Positions 15,260 through 22,258 of a stretch of 64,000 bases of DNA are shown here, piece after piece. The stretch comes from Paenibacillus antri (GTDB taxonomy: Bacteria; Bacillota; Bacilli; Paenibacillales; YIM-B00363). The stretch covers positions 62,001 through 126,000 of the forward strand of contig NZ_VCIW01000013.1 in the NCBI RefSeq assembly GCF_005765165.1, read 5' to 3'. Made by a program: the position numbers and the translations under genes. The notes beneath the pieces are model-generated. The model worked only from the letters and a program-made list of their open reading frames with translations, did no database searches and was not told the origin of the DNA. How positions within the stretch are numbered: the stretch's first letter is position 1; each line of letters starts with the position of its first letter.

Positions 15260-16021
15260 TTACAGGCGGCATACTTCCAACGGGCAAGGCGATCCGGTCG
15301 GGCAATTGCACATGCCGCGAAGGTCGTCGATGCGGAGGATGCGAAGCTTGCCGTCGACGACGTCCAAGGTGCCGGCGTCTTTCCATTCGCTCAGCATCCG
15401 GTTGACGCTCTCCCGCGTCGCGCCGATCATGTCGCCGAGCTCGGCGTTCGTCAGCTTCAGGTCGATACGGTACGAGCCGTCCTTCTGCTTCGTGCCGCAG
15501 CTGTTGGCCATGCGGATCAACGTGGAAGCGAGCGCGCCCGGTTTTCCGTACAGCAGCAAGTCTCTCAGCTTCGACTGCACGACGCGCTGCGACAAGCCGA
15601 GCCAATACATGAATTGCAGCGACAGCCCGTCGTTGCGGGAAAACAGGGTCGACAAGTCCTTCTTCGAGAGGATGCCGATCTCGGCGTTCTGCATCGCCTG
15701 GGCGCTGTAGCCATGCTTCGAATCTTGGAAGCCGCCCATCTCGGCGATCAGGTCGCCCTTCTGGAGGACGGAGACGATCAAGTCCTTGCCTTCCTCGGTC
15801 GACTTCAGCAGCTTCACTTGGCCGGAGCGCACGTAGTACAGCTTGTCGGCCTCGTCGCCTTCCCAGAACAAGTATGTGCCCTTGGCCGCTTTCTTCCATT
15901 GCATCATCGCTTCCATCGATTGTAGCTGCTCTTCCGTCACGTATTGCGCGAAGCCTCTCGCTTGCGGCGCTGCGCCTTGTTGTTCTTGCTTCGGTTCGAT
16001 ATATTTAAGAGCGACTGCCAT
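15260..16021 (-). CDS. fnr: Fnr, oxygen-responsive Crp/Fnr-family regulator
   Basis: The 253-residue protein has a cyclic-nucleotide-binding-like sensor domain (YLFWEGDEADKLYYVRSGQVKLLK), a dimerisation helix and a helix-turn-helix (LTNAELGDMIGATRESVNRMLSEW). It ends in four cysteines: C238-x-C240-x5-C246-x4-C251. A C-terminal [4Fe-4S] cluster is the mark of Bacillus-type Fnr, as opposed to the N-terminal cluster of the E. coli protein. It should bind TGTGA-N6-TCACA sites and switch on anaerobic genes when the cluster is intact. Such a site lies in the divergent intergenic region towards the nre-like operon. Confidence 0.9.
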   Translation of the reverse strand: MAVALKYIEPKQEQQGAAPQARGFAQYVTEEQLQSMEAMMQWKKAAKGTYLFWEGDEADKLYYVRSGQVKLLKSTEEGKDLIVSVLQKGDLIAEMGGFQDSKHGYSAQAMQNAEIGILSKKDLSTLFSRNDGLSLQFMYWLGLSQRVVQSKLRDLLLYGKPGALASTLIRMANSCGTKQKDGSYRIDLKLTNAELGDMIGATRESVNRMLSEWKDAGTLDVVDGKLRILRIDDLRGMCNCPTGSPCPLEVCRL

Positions 16022-16128
16022 CGTTCATTCCCCCGCGTTCGTTTTCGTTACCTTAACTATAAAGCCTCGAGGCGCGGAATGTTATCGGGGAACCCTCGGA
16101 ATATGGAGCGAGCGTTCCCTGATCTTTC

Positions 16129-16144
16129 AGTGAGAAAAATCACA
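16129..16144. promoter_or_regulatory. FNR box
   Basis: AGTGA-GAAAAA-TCACA matches the Bacillus Fnr consensus TGTGA-N6-TCACA at nine of ten positions. It is about 108 bp from the fnr start codon and about 129 bp from the nreA-like start, so it could serve either direction. Confidence 0.7.
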
Positions 16145-16164
16145 CCGAAGCCCCCGAACGGGCG

Positions 16165-16202
16165 AGGGAAATCCCCGAACCGCAAGATCAGGGTATTCCC
16201 TG
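16165..16202. promoter_or_regulatory. Two NreC-type GGGN4CCC boxes
   Basis: CAGGG-TATT-CCCTG (16189-16202) is a perfect palindrome. AGGG-AAAT-CCCC (16165-16176) is a second copy 25 bp upstream. Both fit the GGGN4CCC core reported for Staphylococcus NreC. The right-hand box is centred about 43 bases before the predicted transcription start, the usual place for an activator. Confidence 0.6.
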
Positions 16203-16203
16203 A

Positions 16204-16232
16204 GTTACAGATCGGAAGCTTCCCGTTACAAT
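16204..16232 (+). promoter_or_regulatory. Predicted promoter of the nre-like operon
   Basis: GTTACA (16204-16209) and TACAAT (16227-16232) are 17 bp apart. The -35 box is weak, which suits a promoter that needs the adjacent activator boxes. Confidence 0.5.
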
Positions 16233-16272
16233 ATAAGGAGAGCGTAGAAGCGCGGAGAGGAGGGGGGAGTCG

Positions 16273-16704
16273 GTGTCGGACATCCCGAGCATGGAACGAG
16301 TGTTGGCCGCGCTGCGGGCTTCGACCGACAGCGACTTCTCCGCCGTCGCCCGATACGAACATGAAGTGCGATTGATCCGCTGGATCGCGGCTTCGGGACA
16401 GCGCAGCGAGCGGTACCGGCATATGCGCAAGCGGCCCGGAGAAGGCGTCGCCGGCGAGGTCATTCGATTCGGAACTGCGGTCGTTCGCGGCTACGGACCC
16501 GATGACGAGAAGCGGAGCGACGATTTCATGATGCATGCCGAGAAGCTGCTCGTCGCGGCGGCGGTGCCGATCGAGGCCGAGGACGGTCGACAAGGCGTCT
16601 TGCTGATCGGACGACGAACCCCGATTCCATATGCGGATCGGGAGCTGAATGTACTGAAAGACGCCGCCCGAGACATGAAATTACCCGTGGAAGCACAATC
16701 CTGA
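16273..16704 (+). CDS. GAF-domain protein, NreA-like nitrate receptor
   Basis: The 143-residue protein is a single GAF domain (ERVLAALRASTDSDFSAVARYE, RPGEGVAGEVIRFGTAVV, AAAVPIEAEDGRQGVLLIG). In staphylococci NreA is a stand-alone GAF protein that binds nitrate and restrains the NreB kinase. The gene order here (GAF, response regulator, kinase) and the linked fnr support the same role. I infer this from context; the nitrate-contacting residues were not checked. The start is a GTG preceded by GGAGAGGAGGGG. No metal motif is seen. Confidence 0.7.
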   Translation: MSDIPSMERVLAALRASTDSDFSAVARYEHEVRLIRWIAASGQRSERYRHMRKRPGEGVAGEVIRFGTAVVRGYGPDDEKRSDDFMMHAEKLLVAAAVPIEAEDGRQGVLLIGRRTPIPYADRELNVLKDAARDMKLPVEAQS

Positions 16705-16765
16705 TTGATGGGATTGTGCTTTTTTACTATGATGGTAGTAGTGTGGGATGGGAGTGAGGGAATCT

Positions 16766-17422
16766 ATGGTACGGTTATTCATCGTTGACGATCACGCCGT
16801 CGTGCGGTCGGGCCTGAAGTCGCTGCTCGGCGAGGACCCGCAGATGGACGTGATCGGAGAGGCGGCCGACGGCGCCGAAGCGGTGCGGGATTGCGAGCGG
16901 CTGCAACCGGACGTCGTGCTGATGGATCTCAGCATGCCGAACGGAATGGACGGAATGACCGCCACGGAGCAGCTCAAACAGCGGATGCCGAATATCGCCG
17001 TCCTCGTGCTTACGATGCACGACGACGAGCAATACTTATTCCGTGCGATCCAGGCGGGGGCGTCGGGGTATGTGCTCAAGAGCGCGCCGCACGAAGAGCT
17101 GCTGAGCGCCATCCGGTCGGTCGCGGCGGGGAACGCGTATTTGACGCCCACGGCGACGAAGCGGCTTATGGGCCAGTACCTGGATAAGATGAAGCCCGGC
17201 GGGGAAGAGGCCGACTTGTTCGCGACGCTCTCCGAGCGGGAGAAGGAAGTGTTGTCCTGGACGGCGAAGGGGTATGCCAATAAGGAGATCGCGGAGATGC
17301 TGGTCGTCAGCGTCAAGACGGTGGAGTCGCATAAGGCGAACTTAATGGAGAAGTTGGGCCTGAAGACGCGTCCCGATCTGATAAAGTACGCGATGAAGAA
17401 GGGATTGCTGCAATTTGAATAG
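16766..17422 (+). CDS. NarL/FixJ-type response regulator, NreC-like
   Basis: The 218-residue protein has a receiver domain (LFIVDDHAVVRSGL, phosphoacceptor in VVLMDLSMP, LTMHDDEQYL, KSA switch) and a C-terminal LuxR helix-turn-helix (LSEREKEVLSWTAKGYANKEIAEMLVVSVKTVESHKANLMEKLGL). It is the likely partner of the following kinase and the probable ligand of the GGGN4CCC boxes upstream of the operon. The ATG at 16766 is preferred to 16748 because GTGAGGG precedes it and the receiver domain starts there. Confidence 0.88.
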   Translation: MVRLFIVDDHAVVRSGLKSLLGEDPQMDVIGEAADGAEAVRDCERLQPDVVLMDLSMPNGMDGMTATEQLKQRMPNIAVLVLTMHDDEQYLFRAIQAGASGYVLKSAPHEELLSAIRSVAAGNAYLTPTATKRLMGQYLDKMKPGGEEADLFATLSEREKEVLSWTAKGYANKEIAEMLVVSVKTVESHKANLMEKLGLKTRPDLIKYAMKKGLLQFE

Positions 17423-18542
17423 AGAGCATGGCAATTATCCGCTGGTCATCGGACAATACGCGCGCTCGCTGCTCGACCGGTTGGACGAAATCATTCAGGA
17501 CGAGACCGTCCGGGAAAACTTAAGCGATTCGCTTCGGCAGCTGACGGACATCCGGTTCGCGTTGGACGAGTCGTCGATCGTCGCGGTCACGGACCGGAAG
17601 GGCAAGATTTTGTACGTGAACGACAAGTTTTGCGAGATTTCCAAGTACTCCCGCGAGGAGCTGCTCGGCCAAGATCATCGGATCATCAATTCCGGACATC
17701 ACGACAAGGCGTTCTTCCGCGAGTTATGGGAGACGATCTGCTCCGGCGACGTATGGCACGGCGAAATCAAAAATCGGGCGAAGGACGGAACGCTCTATTG
17801 GGTCGACACGACGATCGTCCCGCTGTTGGACGAGAGCGAGCAGCCGATTCAATTCCTGGCCATTCGGCACGAAATCACTCGTCTGAAGCACGTCGAAGAA
17901 GAGCTGAAGTCGATGATGGTCGGGGTCATGGAAATTCAAGAGGAGGAGCGCAAGCGCATCTCCCGGGAGCTCCACGACGGGATCGGGCAGAGCCTGTTTT
18001 CGCTCCTCATCCGCATGGATAAGCTGTTGGTGGCGACCGGCAAGGAGCCGTCGACGCCCCCCTCGATCGAGCGCGAGCTGACCGAAGCGCGCCGGAGCGT
18101 CTCGCACATTATCGAGGAGGTGCGAGGGCTGGCATGGGAGCTGCGGCCGTCCGTCCTGGACGACCTGGGCGTCGTGCCGGCGGTTCGGACGTATATCGAG
18201 AATTTCACGTCGCATTACGGCGTCGAGGTCGACTTCCGCTGCGAGCTCGGCTCGCGGCTCGATAACGTGAAGGAGACCGTTATTTACCGGGTCATCCAAG
18301 AGGCGTTAACGAACGTCGGAAAATATGCCGGCGTCGATACCGTCGAGGTCGCGTTGCTCGAGCGCCCCGATCGCGTCGAAGCGGTCGTCGCGGATCGGGG
18401 CGACGGCTTCGAGGCCCGCCGGGATCGCAAAGGCGTAGGCTTGTTCAGCATGGCCGAGCGTGCGAGAGGCGTCGGCGCGAGCCTCGAGATCGATTCGCGC
18501 CCCGGCGAAGGAACGGTCGTGCGGCTGATCGTGCCGAAGTAA
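17415..18542 (+). CDS. PAS-containing sensor histidine kinase, NreB-like position
   Basis: The 375-residue cytoplasmic kinase has an N-terminal helical region, a PAS domain (DESSIVAVTDRKGKILYVND...FCEISKYSREELLGQDHRII) with a PAC tail, a HisKA_3 dimerisation domain (ERKRISRELHDGIGQSLFSLL, histidine near residue 186) and a HATPase domain (QEALTNVGKYAG, DRGDGF, GVGLFSMAERA). No membrane segment is present. Staphylococcal NreB uses four PAS cysteines for an oxygen-labile [4Fe-4S] cluster. This PAS domain shows only two cysteines, far apart, so it probably senses something else or relies on haem/flavin. It starts at a TTG overlapping the regulator stop by 8 bp. Confidence 0.85.
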   Translation: MNREHGNYPLVIGQYARSLLDRLDEIIQDETVRENLSDSLRQLTDIRFALDESSIVAVTDRKGKILYVNDKFCEISKYSREELLGQDHRIINSGHHDKAFFRELWETICSGDVWHGEIKNRAKDGTLYWVDTTIVPLLDESEQPIQFLAIRHEITRLKHVEEELKSMMVGVMEIQEEERKRISRELHDGIGQSLFSLLIRMDKLLVATGKEPSTPPSIERELTEARRSVSHIIEEVRGLAWELRPSVLDDLGVVPAVRTYIENFTSHYGVEVDFRCELGSRLDNVKETVIYRVIQEALTNVGKYAGVDTVEVALLERPDRVEAVVADRGDGFEARRDRKGVGLFSMAERARGVGASLEIDSRPGEGTVVRLIVPK

Positions 18543-18587
18543 ACGAGTCGCTGCGGAAGCAGGGACGGAGGAGAGGAGGGGAGCCGC

Positions 18588-19475
18588 CTGAACAAGAAAA
18601 TCGTGCTCGCCGGAGGAACCGGCTTTATCGGGAACGACTTCCGGCGACGGTTCGAGCTTCTCGGCTATGCGGTCGTCGACATTTCGCGCCGTCCGGGGCA
18701 TGTGTCTTGGGATGACGAGGCCGGCATCGCGAAGGCGTTGGAGGGGGCGGAAACGCTCATCAATCTGGCCGGACGTACGGTGAATTGCCGGTATCACGCC
18801 AAGAACCGGGAGGAGATCGTTCGCTCCCGCACCGAGACGACGGCCATTCTCGGGCGTGCCGTCGCCGCTTGCGCCGTTCCGCCGAAGCTTTGGATCAATT
18901 CCAGCACGGCGACGATCTATCGGCATGCGGAGGATCGGCCGATGACGGAGACGGACGGGGAGATCGGCGAAGGCTTCTCCGTGGAGGTCGCCAAGGCGTG
19001 GGAGAAAGCGTTCTTCGACTTCCGCCCGTCGCATACGCGCCAAGTCGCGCTGCGGATCGCGATCGTGCTCGGACCGAACGGAGGCGTCATGACGCCTTAT
19101 CTGAATCTCGTTCGATTCGGACTCGGCGGGGCGCAAGGCTCGGGGAACCAGATGTTCAGCTGGATTCACGTGGAGGATTTATTCCGCATCGTTCGATTCG
19201 TGCAGGAGAACGAGCGGATCGAAGGCGTATTGAACGCTTCCGCGCCGCATCCGGTGACGAACCGCGAGCTGATGCGTACGATTCGCAACGCCATGGGACG
19301 GAGGTTCGGACTGCCCGCGTCGCGCCCGATGCTCGAGCTCGGCGCGCTGCTGCTCCGAACGGAGACGGAGCTGATCTTGAAGAGCCGTTGGGTCGTGCCG
19401 GGCCGACTGACGAAAGAAGGCTTCGAATTCCGGTACGGCACGTTGAAGGAAGCATTGAAGGCGATATTGCCGTAA
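18588..19475 (+). CDS. TIGR01777-type NAD-dependent epimerase/SDR protein
   Basis: The 295-residue protein starts with the Rossmann motif KKIVLAGGTGFIG and continues with INLAGRTVNCRYHAKNREEIVRSR, the catalytic-region SSTATIYRHA, and the C-terminal DUF1731-like segment (LKSRWVVPGRLTKEGFEFRY). It belongs to the YfhF/TIGR01777 branch of extended SDRs, whose substrate is unknown. The start is probably a CTG at 18588: AGGAGGGG lies 6-7 bases before it and it restores the usual MxKKIVLxGGTGFIG beginning. The next candidate, GTG at 18603, would cut into the first beta strand and has no ribosome binding site. Confidence 0.85.
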   Translation: MNKKIVLAGGTGFIGNDFRRRFELLGYAVVDISRRPGHVSWDDEAGIAKALEGAETLINLAGRTVNCRYHAKNREEIVRSRTETTAILGRAVAACAVPPKLWINSSTATIYRHAEDRPMTETDGEIGEGFSVEVAKAWEKAFFDFRPSHTRQVALRIAIVLGPNGGVMTPYLNLVRFGLGGAQGSGNQMFSWIHVEDLFRIVRFVQENERIEGVLNASAPHPVTNRELMRTIRNAMGRRFGLPASRPMLELGALLLRTETELILKSRWVVPGRLTKEGFEFRYGTLKEALKAILP

Positions 19476-19476
19476 G

Positions 19477-19512
19477 AGAGCCCGGGGGTCCCTAGGGCTC
19501 TTCTTTTTCTTC
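19477..19512 (+). terminator. Rho-independent terminator
   Basis: The stem AGAGCCC/GGGCTCT with a GC-rich loop is followed by TTCTTTTTCTT. Confidence 0.8.
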
Positions 19513-20170
19513 CGCTGACCAATCAACGAACAGGTTTAGGTAAACCGGAGAACTGATATACTGGCTAGACGGTGGATATGAAGACGGATGCGCAAAAGGT
19601 AACATAATTCCGAGTGGAATCGCGCGGACTCCGCCTTTATCGGCAAAATGTCGAATATTTCATATCTAAAGCCGACGCAGCATAGAAAATAAATGAACTT
19701 TTGCGCATATTGTCTTCTGGTCCGGGTACAGTTGAACGAATATATGACATTTTGCCGATCTTACTTTTTCCCTTTGCCCAGTTAGTTCGGACAGCCAACA
19801 AATGCAAAAATGCAGCAAATTCGTTCACAGCTTTCCTCTCGCGAGGCGGGAACTGCGAATCCGCAGTTATTTTTCGCTCCACCGCCGGTTCACTGGCCGA
19901 TTACCTGCATATTCGCAGGTATTATGCATTTTCGGGCCTTTTACCGCGTATTTTACCTGCAGATTTACATTTGTATGCCTCTTCGCGTGCGCCGACCTCG
20001 CCATACGCGGACCCATTTGATAAAAAGGGAACACGACATTTCTCTATTTCCCCGGAGACGGCCTGTTTCGAACGAAAAGGAGCCGATGACGGGCCGGGGG
20101 AACGAATCTTTCCGACCGCCTTTCCTTCTGCGACGCCCCGCCGCCGAATACACTGGGTATCAATACGGTA
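19513..20170. repeat. Non-coding region rich in inverted repeats
   Basis: I see no gene in this stretch of about 650 bases. It contains two interleaved perfect inverted repeats: ATGCGCAAAAG (19588-19598) with CTTTTGCGCAT (19698-19708), and ATCGGCAAAATGTC (19639-19652) with GACATTTTGCCGAT (19746-19759). Further hairpins follow: AACTGC-N6-GCAGTT near 19850 and TACCTGC-N6-GCAGGTA near 19905. A long open frame running through it into the LysM gene has no ribosome binding site and no recognisable sequence. The AT-richer composition contrasts with the flanking genes. Confidence 0.6.
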
Positions 20171-20190
20171 GTAGGGGGAGGTCATCCTCA

Positions 20191-22029
20191 ATGCAGACGT
20201 TCTATACCGTCAGACCCGGGGATACGTTGTCTTCGATCGCGAAGCGTTGGGAGGTGCCGATCGCCTCGCTCGTCGCCGCGAATCGGATCGCGTCGCCGGA
20301 TGTCATCTATCCGGGACAGCAGCTGTCCGTTCCGTCCGGCGTCGCCAAGGTTCGAGTCAAGGCGGGGGATTCCGTCTATTCGCTCGCGCAGGCGTACGGC
20401 GTGCCGACGTCGGTCGTCATCGGTGCCAATCGGCTGCATCCGCCATATACGATCTACGTCGACCAGCAGTTGGCGATTCCGCCCGGCGTACCCTATTACA
20501 CGGTACAGCCCGGGGATACGTTGTATGGATTAGCGGGTCGGTACCACGTATCGACGGATGGCGCCAGAAGACCGGAGCTGATTCGGGAAGCGAACCGGCT
20601 GCCTTCCGACCGGATCGTCGTCGGCATGCGATTGGTGATCCCGTACGCGCCGCCCGGCGGCTTCGGGCAAATCGCCTACATCTCGGATCGCGAAGGAACG
20701 TTCGACCTGTGGTTATACGATCCGACGAGCGGGCGATCCGCTGCGATCGGCGGCGGCCGCGCGGATCGTCATTCGGTCCCCTATTGGTCGCCCGACGGCC
20801 GACACATCGCCTACGTAGGCAAGCAAGGCGTACTCTTCGTCGTCGACGTGCAGCAAGGCGTCGTTCGGCAGATCGATCAGATCGAGCCGTACACGGGGAT
20901 GTCCTGGTCGTCCGACGGGACGCGACTCGCCTACGTGAAAGGCGACGCCATCGCGATCTACGACGTCGACTCGTTCGCGCACAGGTCGATTCCGGTTCCC
21001 GGCATCAAGTCCGCGCTTTGGTTCCCGTCCGCCGACGATCGATTGTTGTACGCGGCATCGGAGCCGACGGGGAACGACGCGTTCTATGAAATCCGCGCCG
21101 ACGGCACGGCGCGGCGCCCGTTGCCGGTTTCGGCCGCCGGACCGAAGAACGAAGTGTCGCTGTCGCCGGACGGCGCCTATGCGGCGTTCACGTCTCCCGG
21201 CGCAAGCATCTCGATCGTGTATGTCGCGAATCTCGCGACGGGAGGCGTCTACGCCCTGACAGGCGGTCCGATGGCTAAGAACTACGATCCGAGCTGGTCG
21301 CCCGACGGCTCGGCAATCGTCTACAGCTCCAACGAGTACGACGACCGCAAGGGCTACTATTCGACGGTTCGCATCGAACGACCGACGGGAGGCGCTCAGC
21401 GCATCGTCGCCGCTTCCGATTGCTTCGCGACCCCGGTGTCCTGGTCGCCCGACGGCCGGGCGATCGCTTACTTGTCGGGCTGCGGAGCGCGAGGGCTCGC
21501 AAGCGAGTTGTGGGTCGTGCGGCTCGACTTCCCCGCTCCCGTACTTGCCGCCGGCGGCGCCGCGGCCGGCGAGGGGATCGCGATCACGTCCGCGCGTTGG
21601 TCGCCAAAGCCGATGCCGCCGGGACCGGTCGCCGTCTACCGCAACGAGAGCTACAAGGTAAGCTTCTCGTATCCCGCGGCGTGGCGGCAGACGAGCGACA
21701 CCCGGTACGAAGGAGCGGACGGCTTCTTCGAAATTTCCGCCGTCGCGAGCGAGCTGCCGTTCGAAGCGCTGTGCCGCGAGATCGCGAACCATCCGTTGCA
21801 GCCGTTCGGTTCGGCTCCGCGCATCGTGCCGGGCCGCGTGCAGGGAGAGGAGGCTTGTTACATTTTCGCATCCGACGATCAGTCTCCCGAGCTCCGCCGA
21901 CAGTCGGCGCTGCTAGCGACCTATCCCGAGCCCGTCGTCATCGGCGAAGTCGTCTACCCGTACTTCATCCTGTGGGCGGATCGGGAGCATCTCGTCTCGA
22001 TCGCTTCGAGTTTGACCTTCCTTAAATAG
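20191..22029 (+). CDS. LysM protein with TolB-type beta propeller
   Basis: The 612-residue protein has three LysM repeats (FYTVRPGDTLSSIAKRW at 4-48, VRVKAGDSVYSLAQAY at about 54-97, YYTVQPGDTLYGLAGRY at about 102-150). A PD40/TolB-like propeller spans about 158-480, with repeated blades YWSPDGRHIAYV, SWSSDGTRLAYV, SLSPDGAYAAF, SWSPDGSAIVY and SWSPDGRAIAYL. A C-terminal domain beginning VAVYRNESYKVSFSYPAAW follows. No signal peptide is present. LysM proteins of spore formers that lack one are often made in the mother cell and placed on the spore; I infer this here. GGGGAGG precedes the ATG at 20191. Confidence 0.85.
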   Translation: MQTFYTVRPGDTLSSIAKRWEVPIASLVAANRIASPDVIYPGQQLSVPSGVAKVRVKAGDSVYSLAQAYGVPTSVVIGANRLHPPYTIYVDQQLAIPPGVPYYTVQPGDTLYGLAGRYHVSTDGARRPELIREANRLPSDRIVVGMRLVIPYAPPGGFGQIAYISDREGTFDLWLYDPTSGRSAAIGGGRADRHSVPYWSPDGRHIAYVGKQGVLFVVDVQQGVVRQIDQIEPYTGMSWSSDGTRLAYVKGDAIAIYDVDSFAHRSIPVPGIKSALWFPSADDRLLYAASEPTGNDAFYEIRADGTARRPLPVSAAGPKNEVSLSPDGAYAAFTSPGASISIVYVANLATGGVYALTGGPMAKNYDPSWSPDGSAIVYSSNEYDDRKGYYSTVRIERPTGGAQRIVAASDCFATPVSWSPDGRAIAYLSGCGARGLASELWVVRLDFPAPVLAAGGAAAGEGIAITSARWSPKPMPPGPVAVYRNESYKVSFSYPAAWRQTSDTRYEGADGFFEISAVASELPFEALCREIANHPLQPFGSAPRIVPGRVQGEEACYIFASDDQSPELRRQSALLATYPEPVVIGEVVYPYFILWADREHLVSIASSLTFLK

Positions 22030-22035
22030 AACGCG

Positions 22036-22060
22036 AGCCGCCTTCGGGCGGCTTTTCCTT
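22036..22060 (+). terminator. Rho-independent terminator
   Basis: The hairpin GCCGCC-TTCG-GGCGGC with a stable tetraloop is followed by TTTTCCTTT. Confidence 0.85.
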
Positions 22061-22150
22061 TGGCGTCGGAACGGATAAGCCCGGGACGATTGTGTAAAGC
22101 TGAGGGAGGGCGAGTTTTCTATTTATTAGCATAACTAATGGTTCCTATAA

Positions 22151-22163
22151 AATGATTCTCATT
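22151..22163. promoter_or_regulatory. Fur-like palindrome upstream of cysJ
   Basis: AATGATTCTCATT differs by one base from the core AATGATTATCATT of classic Fur boxes. It follows a TATAAA that could be a -10 box and lies about 96 bases before the cysJ start. A GGAATTC motif at about 22223, similar to part of the CymR box, lies between. Both are suggestions from pattern only. Confidence 0.4.
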
Positions 22164-22258
22164 GCTTGCAGACGCCACCTGTGGTAGCTTCAAGAGAGCG
22201 AAAAAATCTTAGGGAAATACTCGGAATTCATTCGTATGCGACGAGAGGGTGTTTTTGG

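Noticed and set aside
18603-18605. GTG start for the TIGR01777 gene
   Set aside because: It lies about 20 bases from the ribosome binding site and would remove the first residues of the Rossmann strand; the CTG at 18588 explains both.
19810-20190. N-terminal extension of the LysM protein by 127 residues
   Set aside because: The sequence lies in the repeat-rich non-coding region, lacks a start with a ribosome binding site and shows no homology. GGGGAGG before 20191 and the LysM repeat starting at residue 4 settle the start.
22166-22258. Earlier ATG start for CysJ
   Set aside because: The extra 31 residues cover the likely leader and regulatory sites, and CysJ homology begins at the TTG at 22259, which has its own ribosome binding site.
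22100-22258. SAM-I riboswitch (S-box) upstream of cysJ
   Set aside because: Sulfur genes of Bacillota often have one, so I looked, but the conserved S-box core and the terminator/antiterminator pair are absent.
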